Assembly (NCBI GenBank): GCA_038327195.1
Contig: JBBQKU010000001.1
Span: 62,001 to 126,000, forward strand
DNA length: 64,000 nucleotides
Source of the DNA: UBA4416 sp038327195
GTDB taxonomy: Bacteria > Bacteroidota > Bacteroidia > B-17B0 > Aurantibacillaceae
Reading direction: 5' to 3'
Within the stretch, counting starts at the first letter, position 1, and every line of letters starts with the position of its first letter. The notes under the pieces are model-generated. The model was not told the origin of the DNA, did no database searches, and saw nothing but the letters and a program-made list of their open reading frames with translations. Below, one piece after another: positions 48,626 through 57,164 of this stretch. Both the position numbers and the translations under genes were made by a program.

Positions 48626-50254
48626 TTATTTTAATAATTCTTCTATTGCTTTACTAACGCATTTATCATTTTTATTTATAATAGGATAATAGGCGTCTTT
48701 ATCAAAAGCATCTCTTCCAATAAACGCCTTTAAATAAGGTTTTAATGCAATATTAGCCTTGTTTTTATCCTTTTTTTCTATTACTAATTTTTGAGCTTCG
48801 CAATAAGAATAAAACTCTTCTAAAATGGTATTTGTAATTTCAAATTTAGAAATATAAGTTTCGGCGTTCTTGTATTTTTGCAAATCTAATCGGTGTTTAT
48901 CTGAATATTCGAATGCAAACGTATTGATTGCTCCAACATAAAAAACCTTATTTAAAAATGAGTTAGCTTTAGCTGTATCTATAGGTACAAAAACATCAGG
49001 CATTATTCCACCACCACCGTATACTATTTTTCCTTCAGGCGTTTTATATTGTTTTGTTTTGTCTAATTTAATACTATCGGCATTAAGTAATTCTCCATTT
49101 TGATATCGATCATATTCTTCATTATAGTAAGTTGTTTTATCATCTGTGTATGGTTTTTGAATACATCTTCCAGTTGGAGTATAATATCTTGCAACTGTTA
49201 ATCGAATTGCAGAGCCGTCTGGCAATTGAAGTTGGTCTTGCACTAATCCTTTTCCAAAACTACGTCTCCCAATAATCAACCCCCTGTCATTATCCTGAAC
49301 TGCACCAGCTACAATTTCGCTTGCACTTGCGCTACCTTCATCAATTAAAATAACTAACCCATTTTTTTCAAAACTTCCTTTTTCGGTTGCTTTATATGTT
49401 TTTTTAGGATTAGCTTTACCTTGTGTATAAACTATTTGCAAACCGTTTACTAAAAATTCATCAGAAATATCGACAGCTGCATTTAAATATCCCCCAGGAT
49501 TTCCCCTTAAATCTAAAATTAGTTTTTTCATTCCTAATTTATTCAATTCATTAAACGCTTTAATGTATTCATCATAAGTTGTTGCTGCAAACTTGCTTAT
49601 TTTAATATACCCAATAGTTGGATTTACCATATAAGCTGCATCAAGGCTGTAAATAGGAATTGCAGCTCTTGTTATTTTAAAATTCATGGGTTTTGATACG
49701 CCATGTCTTAACATTGTTACATTTACAATACTTCCGCTAACACCACGCAATTTTTCAAATACTTCCTTGTTTGTAATTTTAGGGCCAGTCATATTTTTAC
49801 CCTCTACTTTTATTAATTTATCACCTGCTTTTATTCCAATTTTTTCTGATGGCCCGCCTTCTATTGGATTTATTACTCGTATAGTATCTTTAATAATATT
49901 AAATTCTACACCAATTCCATCAAAATTCCCTTCTAAACTTTCATTTGTAGTTTCAAATTCTGAAGCAGGAATATAACTAGAATGTGGGTCTAAACTCTGA
50001 AGCATTGATGTTACTGTTTTCTCAACTAAATCAGATTTGTTAATTGTGTCAACATACTGATATTCTATATAGTTTAATAAACTATTTATTTTTTCATTGC
50101 TCGAAGCATGTTGGTTTTGTTGTGAATTTAAGCCGTTTGAGAATTTAAGCGTTAAAAAATAACCTAGCCATATCCCAATAATAAGTACTAAAGACAATAT
50201 AATTGGTAAGAAAACGTTATTTTTTTTAGGTTGGCTTGGCTGATCAAAATCCAT
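48626..50254 (-). CDS. S41-family carboxy-terminal processing protease
   Basis: 542 residues. An N-terminal signal anchor (VFLPIILSLVLIIGIWLGYF), a helical domain, a PDZ domain (~110-190: FDGIGVEFNIIKDTIRVI, GIKAGDKLIKV) and the protease core with the Ser/Lys dyad in GSASASEIVAGAVQ (S310) and RRSFGKGLVQ (K335). These enzymes trim or degrade periplasmic proteins by their C-termini. The gene starts the minus-strand run protease-lipoprotein-exported protein, and its start codon lies 27 bases from a divergent lipoprotein gene. Confidence 0.94.
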   Translation of the reverse strand: MDFDQPSQPKKNNVFLPIILSLVLIIGIWLGYFLTLKFSNGLNSQQNQHASSNEKINSLLNYIEYQYVDTINKSDLVEKTVTSMLQSLDPHSSYIPASEFETTNESLEGNFDGIGVEFNIIKDTIRVINPIEGGPSEKIGIKAGDKLIKVEGKNMTGPKITNKEVFEKLRGVSGSIVNVTMLRHGVSKPMNFKITRAAIPIYSLDAAYMVNPTIGYIKISKFAATTYDEYIKAFNELNKLGMKKLILDLRGNPGGYLNAAVDISDEFLVNGLQIVYTQGKANPKKTYKATEKGSFEKNGLVILIDEGSASASEIVAGAVQDNDRGLIIGRRSFGKGLVQDQLQLPDGSAIRLTVARYYTPTGRCIQKPYTDDKTTYYNEEYDRYQNGELLNADSIKLDKTKQYKTPEGKIVYGGGGIMPDVFVPIDTAKANSFLNKVFYVGAINTFAFEYSDKHRLDLQKYKNAETYISKFEITNTILEEFYSYCEAQKLVIEKKDKNKANIALKPYLKAFIGRDAFDKDAYYPIINKNDKCVSKAIEELLK

Positions 50255-50264
50255 ATAAGAATTG

Positions 50265-50272
50265 TATATTTG
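50265..50272 (+). promoter_or_regulatory. Putative -7 element for the lipoprotein gene at 50281
   Basis: TATATTTG fits TAnnTTTG exactly and sits nine bases before the ATG at 50281. It rules out the in-frame TTG at 50236 and makes ATG 50275 unlikely. Confidence 0.5.
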
Positions 50273-50280
50273 TAATGCAA

Positions 50281-50754
50281 ATGTATTTGTTTAAAACATA
50301 CAGTAGAGCTAATTTCCAAAAAATTATCATTTTTTGTGTGGTTATTATTTGTTTTACTTTTTTTGCATGCAAAAAGAAAACAATTCAAGATAATATTCCT
50401 TATCAAAACATAAACATTACAATTTATCCAAACGACCCGTTAAATTTTAAATTACAAGTTGTTGGTGGTTGGATTTATTATGGCGGAGGAATTAATGGAA
50501 TCATAATATATCGTAAAACGAACGTCGGTGCAAATGATTTTATTGCAATTGAGCGCACGTCAACTTATTTTCCTGATGATACAAATGCTAAAGTTAAAGT
50601 GCAATCAGACAACTTCACATTAAAAGATACAATCAGCGGAAGTAAATGGCAAATTATTGATGGAGCTGTTACTCAAGGCCCTGCAACATTACCTTTACGT
50701 CAGTATTTCACAAATTTCGATAGCGGTACTGGAGCTTTAACTATCAGAAATTAA
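50281..50754 (+). CDS. Lipoprotein of unknown function
   Basis: 157 residues from ATG 50281, chosen because a -7 box lies just upstream. A lipoprotein signal (KIIIFCVVIICFTFFAC-KKK) is followed by a beta-rich domain: INITIYPNDPLNFKLQVVGG, YYGGGINGIIIYRK and LPLRQYFTNFDSGTGALTIR. It reads like a small globular Bacteroidota lipoprotein, perhaps distantly like Rieske-type folds but without their Cys/His ligands. A shared 26-base region drives both this gene and the S41 protease divergently. Confidence 0.75.
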   Translation: MYLFKTYSRANFQKIIIFCVVIICFTFFACKKKTIQDNIPYQNINITIYPNDPLNFKLQVVGGWIYYGGGINGIIIYRKTNVGANDFIAIERTSTYFPDDTNAKVKVQSDNFTLKDTISGSKWQIIDGAVTQGPATLPLRQYFTNFDSGTGALTIRN

Positions 50755-50787
50755 AAAATCTCAACTACATCGTAATTGAGATTTTTT
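50753..50787. terminator. Bidirectional terminator between convergent genes
   Basis: Stem AAAAAATCTCAA (50753-50764) and TTGAGATTTTTT (50776-50787) with an 11-base loop, so T-tracts are available on both strands. It serves the lipoprotein gene and the RRM gene. Confidence 0.82.
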
Positions 50788-50805
50788 AATTTGTAAATTT
50801 ATTTT

Positions 50806-51060
50806 TTAAGCGTTTTCAGGTTTTCCTTTAGCTTGTGATACTACGATAGCTCTTTCATAGTGTTCTGTGCCATTTAATGCATCAATCGCTTTTTGACCAT
50901 CTTCGTCATTTGCCATTTCTACAAATCCAAAACCACGACTTCTGCGGGTTTCTTTATCTTTTATTATTCGAGCAGAAGTTACTTCACCATATTGTGAAAA
51001 TAATTCAGTAAGAGAATCTTCTCTCACTTTGAAACTGATGTTACTGACAAAAATATTCAT
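50806..51060 (-). CDS. RRM RNA-binding protein
   Basis: 84 residues forming one RNA recognition motif: RNP2 in NIFVSNISFKV, RNP1 in RGFGFVEM, plus the usual LTELFSQYGEVTSARIIKD between them. The C-terminal tail is only ~10 residues. Small single-RRM proteins of this type are common in Bacteroidota and cyanobacteria and are cold- or growth-regulated in some. The mRNA targets are unknown. Confidence 0.95.
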   Translation of the reverse strand: MNIFVSNISFKVREDSLTELFSQYGEVTSARIIKDKETRRSRGFGFVEMANDEDGQKAIDALNGTEHYERAIVVSQAKGKPENA

Positions 51061-51187
51061 AACCGTATCTAATTAAAATTGTTTAAGTAAATTTATAACA
51101 AAAAATTACAAAAACAAATTTTCTGATTAAAAAAACAACTTACGGCGACAAATTTTAACAGTTAGTGACTATTAATAACTGTTTAAT

Positions 51188-51568
51188 CTAAAAAACTTTA
51201 GCTTCTACACTAATTTCAACATTTGCATCTTTTGGTAACCTATCAGCTTGTATAGTGGCTCTAGCAGGATAATCACCTTTAAAATAGCTACTATAAACCT
51301 CATTAACATGAACAAAATTATTCATATCAGATAAAAAAATGGTTGTTTTAACAATATTGTCATAAGTTAAACCTGCTGCTTTAAGTACTTCTCCTAAATA
51401 GTCCATCACTATTTTAGTTTCATCCTTAATATTGGTTTTAATCAATTGTTTTGAGCCTAAGTCCATCGCAATTGCTCCCGAAACATAAACACAATCTCCT
51501 ACTTGTACTGCTTGATTATAAGGTCCAATTGGGGCAGGTGCATTTGGTGTATTAATGATTTTTTTCAT
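51188..51568 (-). CDS. RidA/YjgF-family enamine/imine deaminase
   Basis: 126 residues. RidA family: removes reactive enamine or imine intermediates released by PLP enzymes. Conserved MKKIINTPNAPAPIGPYNQA, VYVSGAIAMD and the active-site Arg in DYPARATIQ with VEISVEAKV at the end. Length and layout match RidA. Single gene; the ~130 bases on each side hold no other ORF. The symbol ridA would be reasonable but paralogues are common. Confidence 0.93.
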   Translation of the reverse strand: MKKIINTPNAPAPIGPYNQAVQVGDCVYVSGAIAMDLGSKQLIKTNIKDETKIVMDYLGEVLKAAGLTYDNIVKTTIFLSDMNNFVHVNEVYSSYFKGDYPARATIQADRLPKDANVEISVEAKVF

Positions 51569-51705
51569 AATAATAAGTTGGTTTAATTAGTTAAACAAAA
51601 ATAATAAAAAATGGTGTATTAGCTACTATAGAGAATTTAACAAACGACTATTAGTAACAATAAGCAATTTTTATAAAACGAACACATAAAAACCATAGCT
51701 TTACA

Positions 51706-52479
51706 ATGATGGAACAAAGACCTTTAATTTTAGTTACAAACGACGATGGCATTAATGCTTTAGGGATATTACATTTATCAAATATTGCAAAGGAATTTGG
51801 TGATGTTTGTGTTATTGCACCAGATAAACCTCAGTCAGGGATGGGCCATGCTATTACAATAAACGCTACCTTAAGATTACAACAAACTCATTATCATAAT
51901 GGGGCATTATTAGAATACAGTTGCACTGGAACACCAGTTGATTGTGTGAAAATGGCAGTGAATAAATTATTGCCACGTAAACCTGATTTAGTTCTTTCGG
52001 GTATTAATCACGGAAGTAATAGTTCAATCAATGTTATTTATTCTGGAACCATGAGTGCTGCAATTGAAGGTTCTTTAGAAGGAACATCTGCTATTGGTTT
52101 TAGCTTAAATGATTATGCGCATGATGCTGATTTTAGTGGAACAACAAATTACATTCAGAAAATAATAACATCTGTTTTAAATGACAAACTTCCAAATGGT
52201 GTTTGCTTAAATATGAATTTTCCTAAATTAAATGAACAGGAAATAAAAGGATTAAAAGTTTGTAGGCAAGCAAAAGCAAATTGGGTTGAGGATTTTGAAG
52301 AAAGGCATGACCCGCATGGTAAACCATATTATTGGTTAACAGGTAAGTTTGTAAATTTTGAACCAGATGCAGAAGATACTGATGAATGGGCTTTAAAAAA
52401 TGGTTATGCAACAGTTGTGCCTACACTACATGATTTAACAGCACACAATTATATTAATCATTTAAGAAATATGTTATAA
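51706..52479 (+). CDS. surE: 5'-nucleotidase SurE
   Basis: 257 residues. Metal-dependent nucleoside monophosphate phosphatase that acts in stationary-phase survival. Metal-site residues LVTNDDGINALGI, SGMGHAITI and the conserved NHGSNSSINVIYSGT loop are present. Two start codons in a row (51706, 51709) are possible. It heads the operon surE-membrane protein-lpxB-SpoIID, with three or fewer bases between genes or overlaps. Confidence 0.94.
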   Translation: MMEQRPLILVTNDDGINALGILHLSNIAKEFGDVCVIAPDKPQSGMGHAITINATLRLQQTHYHNGALLEYSCTGTPVDCVKMAVNKLLPRKPDLVLSGINHGSNSSINVIYSGTMSAAIEGSLEGTSAIGFSLNDYAHDADFSGTTNYIQKIITSVLNDKLPNGVCLNMNFPKLNEQEIKGLKVCRQAKANWVEDFEERHDPHGKPYYWLTGKFVNFEPDAEDTDEWALKNGYATVVPTLHDLTAHNYINHLRNML

Positions 52480-52482
52480 ACT

Positions 52483-52776
52483 ATGTTGGATAAATTAGAT
52501 AAAATTTGGATAGGATTATTAATTGGTGTTTTTTTACCATTATTTAGTTTTTTTTGTTATTGGTTATTTTTCCATAGCCAGTTAAATTTTCCATCGGGCT
52601 TTATTCGCTATTTGCGAGGAGGAAATACATTTCAGGAAATTGCGATTGTTTGCGTAGCAGTTGATTTATTGGCATTTTATTTAATTCTAAATAAAAAAGC
52701 ATATGCTTTAAGCAAGGGAATTATGTTTGCCTGTTTTGCATATGTTTTAGTTGTATTATATATTTCCTTATTATAA
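52483..52776 (+). CDS. Small membrane protein in the lpxB operon
   Basis: 97 residues with three hydrophobic segments (IWIGLLIGVFLPLFSFFCYW, AIVCVAVDLLAFYLIL, ACFAYVLVVLYISLL). Not assigned to a named family. It lies three bases after surE and two before lpxB, so a role at the inner membrane in the same operon is likely but not known. Confidence 0.78.
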   Translation: MLDKLDKIWIGLLIGVFLPLFSFFCYWLFFHSQLNFPSGFIRYLRGGNTFQEIAIVCVAVDLLAFYLILNKKAYALSKGIMFACFAYVLVVLYISLL

Positions 52777-52778
52777 AA

Positions 52779-53909
52779 ATGAAATATTATGTATTAGCTG
52801 GTGAGCCTTCAGGAGATTTACATGCATCCAATTTAATGAAAGAATTGTTATTACTTGATAATACAATTCAATTTCGGTTTTGGGGTGGTGATTTAATGGA
52901 AAGTGTTGCAAAACAAAAACCTCGTAAGCATATTAAAGATTTGGCTTTTATGGGTTTTGTTGAAGTAGTAAAAAATATAAGAACCATTTTTAAAAACATT
53001 GCCTTTTGCAAAAAAGATATTTTAGAATACAAACCCGATGTTTTATTATTAGTTGATTATCCTGGTTTTAATTTACGAATTGCAGATTGGGCAAAACAAC
53101 AAGGCATAAGAGTGATTTATTATATTTCTCCAACTATTTGGGCGTGGAAAGAAAATCGTGTTGAAATTATTAAACGAAGTGTCGAGAAAATGTTTGTGAT
53201 TCTTCCGTTTGAAGTTGAGGTTTACAAAAAACACAATTATAATGCTGATTATGCAGGTCATCCTTTACTTGACGCAATAGATCAAGAGAAGCATAATTTG
53301 CCAAGTAAGGAAATTTTTATTTCAGAAAATAAATTAGATAATCGTCCCATTATTGCAGTATTACCAGGAAGTAGAAAACAAGAAATAGAACGAATGTTTT
53401 CGATTATGCTTGATGTCGTAAATGATTTTAAGGATTATCAATTTGTAATTGCAGGAACAACTAATTTGCCTAAAGATGCTTATAATATGGCAATTGATAT
53501 GGGTTTGAAAGTTGTATTTAATCAAACATATGCATTAATGAATAGTTCACATGCTGGTATTATAAAATCAGGAACTTCTACTCTTGAGAGTGCATTATTT
53601 AGATTACCACAAGTTGTATGTTATAAGGGCGGAGTAATTTCATACTCAATTGCTAGAATGGTTGTTGGAAACAGAGTTAAATATATTTCTTTGCCTAATT
53701 TAATTTTAGATAGGCCTGTTGTAAAAGAATTAATTCAGTCTGATTTAACTTCTGAAAATTTAAAAACGGAATTGAAATTAATCCTTTCTGGAAATGTACG
53801 CGAAAAAATGTTAGAAGAATATGATGGATTAATAAAATTACTTGGTAATAGTGGAGCATCAAAAAAAGTAGCAGAAATAATGTTTAAGCACTTGAATGCT
53901 AAGAATTAG
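52779..53909 (+). CDS. lpxB: Lipid-A-disaccharide synthase
   Basis: 376 residues. GT-B glycosyltransferase that joins lipid X and UDP-2,3-diacylglucosamine to lipid A disaccharide. Seen: the N-terminal AGEPSGDLHASNLM, LLVDYPGFNLRIAD, YYISPTIWAWKENR, YAGHPLLDAI, ALLPGSRKQEI-type text (AVLPGSRKQEIER here) and the GTSTLESALFRLPQVV nucleotide-binding segment. Its presence shows that the cell makes lipopolysaccharide. It overlaps the SpoIID gene by 14 bases. Confidence 0.95.
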   Translation: MKYYVLAGEPSGDLHASNLMKELLLLDNTIQFRFWGGDLMESVAKQKPRKHIKDLAFMGFVEVVKNIRTIFKNIAFCKKDILEYKPDVLLLVDYPGFNLRIADWAKQQGIRVIYYISPTIWAWKENRVEIIKRSVEKMFVILPFEVEVYKKHNYNADYAGHPLLDAIDQEKHNLPSKEIFISENKLDNRPIIAVLPGSRKQEIERMFSIMLDVVNDFKDYQFVIAGTTNLPKDAYNMAIDMGLKVVFNQTYALMNSSHAGIIKSGTSTLESALFRLPQVVCYKGGVISYSIARMVVGNRVKYISLPNLILDRPVVKELIQSDLTSENLKTELKLILSGNVREKMLEEYDGLIKLLGNSGASKKVAEIMFKHLNAKN

Positions 53910-55095
53910 TTTAATATTATCTTTCATAATAATGTTATTTGCTAATTGGCGAATTACAAATGAAGCTTCAAAATTAAAATTTTCATTAACAGATGAAATT
54001 TTATACATAAAAATATTTTCGCAGTTAAAAATTCAATCTTTTACATTTAGTTCTGAAGCTGGAAATTATAGTGTATGGGCAAATGGAGTTGAAATTGTTA
54101 ATACTTCTAAATTTCCTGTAATAAAATTTAGTTATAGTAATGATTCAATCGAAGTTAAAACATTTGAAAACGTAATTGGAAAATTTAAACATCTTAAAAT
54201 ATCTAGTACTGATGATCCAAGGTCTTTTCGAGTAAAATTAATTTCACCAGATAAAAAACCAAGATTTTATCAGGATAATTTAATTCTAGATACAGAAGCC
54301 GGATATTTAAAATGTGTTAACGAAATTGAATTAGATAATTATATTGCTGGAGTTGTTCAAGCAGAGTCAGGCAGGCGCTCGTATCAAGAGTTTTATAAAG
54401 TTCAAGCTATTTTGGCAAGAACATTTGCCTTATCACATATTCAAAAACACGTCGCAGAGGGTTTTAGTCTTTGCGACCATACACATTGTCAGGCATATTT
54501 TGGACGAACAACAGAATTGGATATTATGAAAGCAGTTGCTGAAACGAAAGATAGGGTAGTAGTTGATGAAAATTTGAATTTAATTGAAGCTGCGTTTCAT
54601 AGCAATAGTGGCGGTCAAACTGCAAATTCGGAAGATGTTTGGGGCAGTAAATTATCTTATTTAAGAAGTGTGAATGATAGTTTTAGTACAAAAATGCCAA
54701 ATGCAAAATGGGAACGCAAAATGGCAAAAGAAGATTGGTTTTCGTATTTAAAATTGAAGCATAATTATCCTATTCAAGATAGTAATGCGCGTTGGTTAGC
54801 TATTACGTTTAAGCAAGATACTCGGAAAGCCTATTTAGAAGTAAATAATATTAAAGTGCCATTAAAAAATGTAAGAACAGATTTACAATTGAAATCTACT
54901 TTTTTTAGCATTTATTCGCTTGGAGATTCACTTGTATTTAAAGGAAGAGGATTTGGCCATGGAGTAGGCATGTGTCAAGAAGGAGCTATGCGAATGGCAA
55001 AATTAGGATATAAATATATGGATGTAATTAATTTTTATTATCAAAATACTCAATTGATTGATTTACGAAAATTAGATTACTTCAAAGACGAATAA
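53896..55095 (+). CDS. SpoIID/LytB-domain protein
   Basis: 399 residues. N-terminal signal or anchor (MLRISLILSFIIMLFANW), a beta-rich stretch and the SpoIID/LytB amidase-enhancer domain: IELDNYIAGVVQAESGRRSY, QAILARTFALSH, EAAFHSNSGGQTA and GRGFGHGVGMCQEGAMRMA. SpoIID of Bacillus is a peptidoglycan lytic transglycosylase, so a wall-modifying role in a non-sporulating cell is likely. The start lies 14 bases inside lpxB. Confidence 0.9.
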   Translation: MLRISLILSFIIMLFANWRITNEASKLKFSLTDEILYIKIFSQLKIQSFTFSSEAGNYSVWANGVEIVNTSKFPVIKFSYSNDSIEVKTFENVIGKFKHLKISSTDDPRSFRVKLISPDKKPRFYQDNLILDTEAGYLKCVNEIELDNYIAGVVQAESGRRSYQEFYKVQAILARTFALSHIQKHVAEGFSLCDHTHCQAYFGRTTELDIMKAVAETKDRVVVDENLNLIEAAFHSNSGGQTANSEDVWGSKLSYLRSVNDSFSTKMPNAKWERKMAKEDWFSYLKLKHNYPIQDSNARWLAITFKQDTRKAYLEVNNIKVPLKNVRTDLQLKSTFFSIYSLGDSLVFKGRGFGHGVGMCQEGAMRMAKLGYKYMDVINFYYQNTQLIDLRKLDYFKDE

Positions 55096-55097
55096 TA

Positions 55098-55532
55098 TTA
55101 TTTTGTGCCCGTGTGCCCAAAACCACCACTACCTCTTTCTGTTTCGTCAAGTGAATTTACTTCTTCCCAACTAATTTGTTCGTGTTTTGCAATTACCATT
55201 TGTGCAATGCGCTCTCCGTCATTTATTATAAATACCGTGTTGGATAAGTTGACGAGTAATACTTTAATTTCACCTCTATAATCTGCATCTATCGTGCCTG
55301 GCGAATTTAAAACAGTAATCCCATTCTTAAATGCCAAACCACTTCTTGGTCTTATTTGTGCTTCGTATCCTTTGTGTAATTCAATATATAAACCTGTGGG
55401 AATTAATTGCCTCTCTAATGGTTTAAGTTCAATTGGAGATTCAATATTTGCTCTTAAATCTAAACCAGCAGAAAATTCAGTTGCATAGTTTGGTAATGTA
55501 TGTTTTGATTTGTTTACAACATTAATTTTCAT
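55098..55532 (-). CDS. dut: dUTP pyrophosphatase
   Basis: 144 residues, trimeric dUTPase that keeps dUTP out of DNA and gives dUMP. Motifs I to V are all present: AGLDLRAN, RPRSGLAFKNG, GTIDADYRGEI, RIAQMVIAKHE and the C-terminal Gly-rich RGSGGFGHTGTK. Full length. The start overlaps the flippase gene by 11 bases, an uncommon partner. Confidence 0.97.
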   Translation of the reverse strand: MKINVVNKSKHTLPNYATEFSAGLDLRANIESPIELKPLERQLIPTGLYIELHKGYEAQIRPRSGLAFKNGITVLNSPGTIDADYRGEIKVLLVNLSNTVFIINDGERIAQMVIAKHEQISWEEVNSLDETERGSGGFGHTGTK

Positions 55533-57012
55533 GTTCGATGTGTTTTATTTTTTTTAAATTTTCAAATTCTAAAATATAGAAAAGGTATAAATAAATAATC
55601 AATAGTATATTATTGAAAATTAATTTCAAAAATACATTTTCCATGTTTGAATAAGTTGTCGAAATTAAATATAAAACAAGAGCAGAAAAGGTAAATACAA
55701 AAATGCTTCGAAGATTATATTTTATTGGATAGTATTTTTGACCTAAAATATAAGAAGCTACCATCATTGTTCCATAAGATATTAATGTAGCCCATGCACA
55801 AGCCATGTATCCATATATTGGAATGCCAATAAAATTTATTATTAATGTTATGGCAGCGCCAAAAATTGTAATTATTGCTCCAAATTTTGTTTGGCCTGTC
55901 AGTTTAAACCAAATTGATAAATTCCAATATACACCAACACATAAGTTAGCAAGTAATAATATTGGAACAACATCCAAACCTGAACGGTAATTTTCGCTCA
56001 CAGCTTTTTGTAACCAAGGTAAGTTCATCATTGTGCCTAAAAATAAAAATAAACAAAACAGAACATAATATTTCATGACGATGGCATTCAGATTTTTTGA
56101 ATCTTTATGTTTTGCATGATTGAAAAAAAATGGTTCAGCAGCATATTTAAAAGCAGTTGTAAATATGGTCATTAGCATTGCAATTCGGTAGCAAGCACCA
56201 TAAATGCCCAATTGTGTTTTTGCAATGTCTTCTGGTAATAAATATTTCAATATAAATCTATCAAAGGTTTCATTTATCATACCTGCAAAACCCAGTATTA
56301 ATAATGGCCAAGCATATCGCAGCATTTTTTTCCATAACTCAACATCAAAATTAAAGTCTATTCCCTTGAACTCTTTTCTTAAAAATAATATGCAAATAAT
56401 ATTAGCAATTAATCCTGCTAAAAATGTATATCCTACTCCAATTGAAGGATTATAAAAGGAACCGTAAAAGGATTCTGGCTCGTTAAAATAAGCAGGCTTG
56501 CAAATATTAAAATAGAAAACACTTATTAAAATAAACACAGAGACATTTAATAATTTCAAAATTGCAAATTTCTTAGCTTGATTATTTAATCTTAATCGTG
56601 CAAATGGAATAGCCATAATAGCATCAGTTGCAACTATTAGTACACACCAAATAACAAAGTTAGCATGCTCTGGATCTTTAATAGCATCAGCTATTGAGCC
56701 CGAAAATAAAAAGAATAGGAGTGATAATCCAATACTACTACAAATAATTGATATTAGTGCAGTTGAATAAACTGAATTTTTATTCTCTGAATGATTTGAA
56801 AAATGAAAAAATGCTGTTTCCATTCCATAAGTAAATAAAATATTTATAAAACTTATGTACGCATAATATTCTGTGTTTGCTGATAATTCAGCGGGTTGTT
56901 TAAATAAATAAGTGAGTATAAAAGAAAATAAAAAAGTAATTACACGTGGTAAAACACTACCTAAACCGTAAACGGCAGTTTGTGAAGCGAGTTTTTTTAA
57001 TGGATTTGCCAA
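55522..57012 (-). CDS. MOP-superfamily polysaccharide flippase
   Basis: 496 residues with about 12-14 transmembrane helices, beginning KKLASQTAVYGLGSVLPRVI, the N-terminus of Wzx-like polysaccharide or oligosaccharide flippases. Conserved AFFHFSNHSENKNSVYSTA and ATDAIMAIPFARLRLNNQAK segments match this family. It would flip lipid-linked sugars, probably for surface polysaccharide; it is not part of a biosynthesis cluster in this window. Confidence 0.87.
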   Translation of the reverse strand: MANPLKKLASQTAVYGLGSVLPRVITFLFSFILTYLFKQPAELSANTEYYAYISFINILFTYGMETAFFHFSNHSENKNSVYSTALISIICSSIGLSLLFFLFSGSIADAIKDPEHANFVIWCVLIVATDAIMAIPFARLRLNNQAKKFAILKLLNVSVFILISVFYFNICKPAYFNEPESFYGSFYNPSIGVGYTFLAGLIANIICILFLRKEFKGIDFNFDVELWKKMLRYAWPLLILGFAGMINETFDRFILKYLLPEDIAKTQLGIYGACYRIAMLMTIFTTAFKYAAEPFFFNHAKHKDSKNLNAIVMKYYVLFCLFLFLGTMMNLPWLQKAVSENYRSGLDVVPILLLANLCVGVYWNLSIWFKLTGQTKFGAIITIFGAAITLIINFIGIPIYGYMACAWATLISYGTMMVASYILGQKYYPIKYNLRSIFVFTFSALVLYLISTTYSNMENVFLKLIFNNILLIIYLYLFYILEFENLKKIKHIEHEN

Positions 57013-57111
57013 TAGTATAGTTTTACAAGTAATAAATGTATAGTTTATATTAAAGGTAATTATGCTAAATAATCATAAGATATTAACCCGTAATTGTCAT
57101 TATAAAAGCAT

Positions 57112-57145
57112 AAAAAAAGCCTTAGATTGTTTCATCTAAGGCTTT
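57112..57145 (-). terminator. Terminator of the GEVED-protein gene
   Basis: Stem AAAGCCTTAGAT (57116-57127) and ATCTAAGGCTTT (57134-57145) with a 6-base loop, followed on the minus strand by a T-run. It lies 20 bases after the gene's stop. Confidence 0.88.
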
Positions 57146-57164
57146 CAATTTATTATTTAAATAA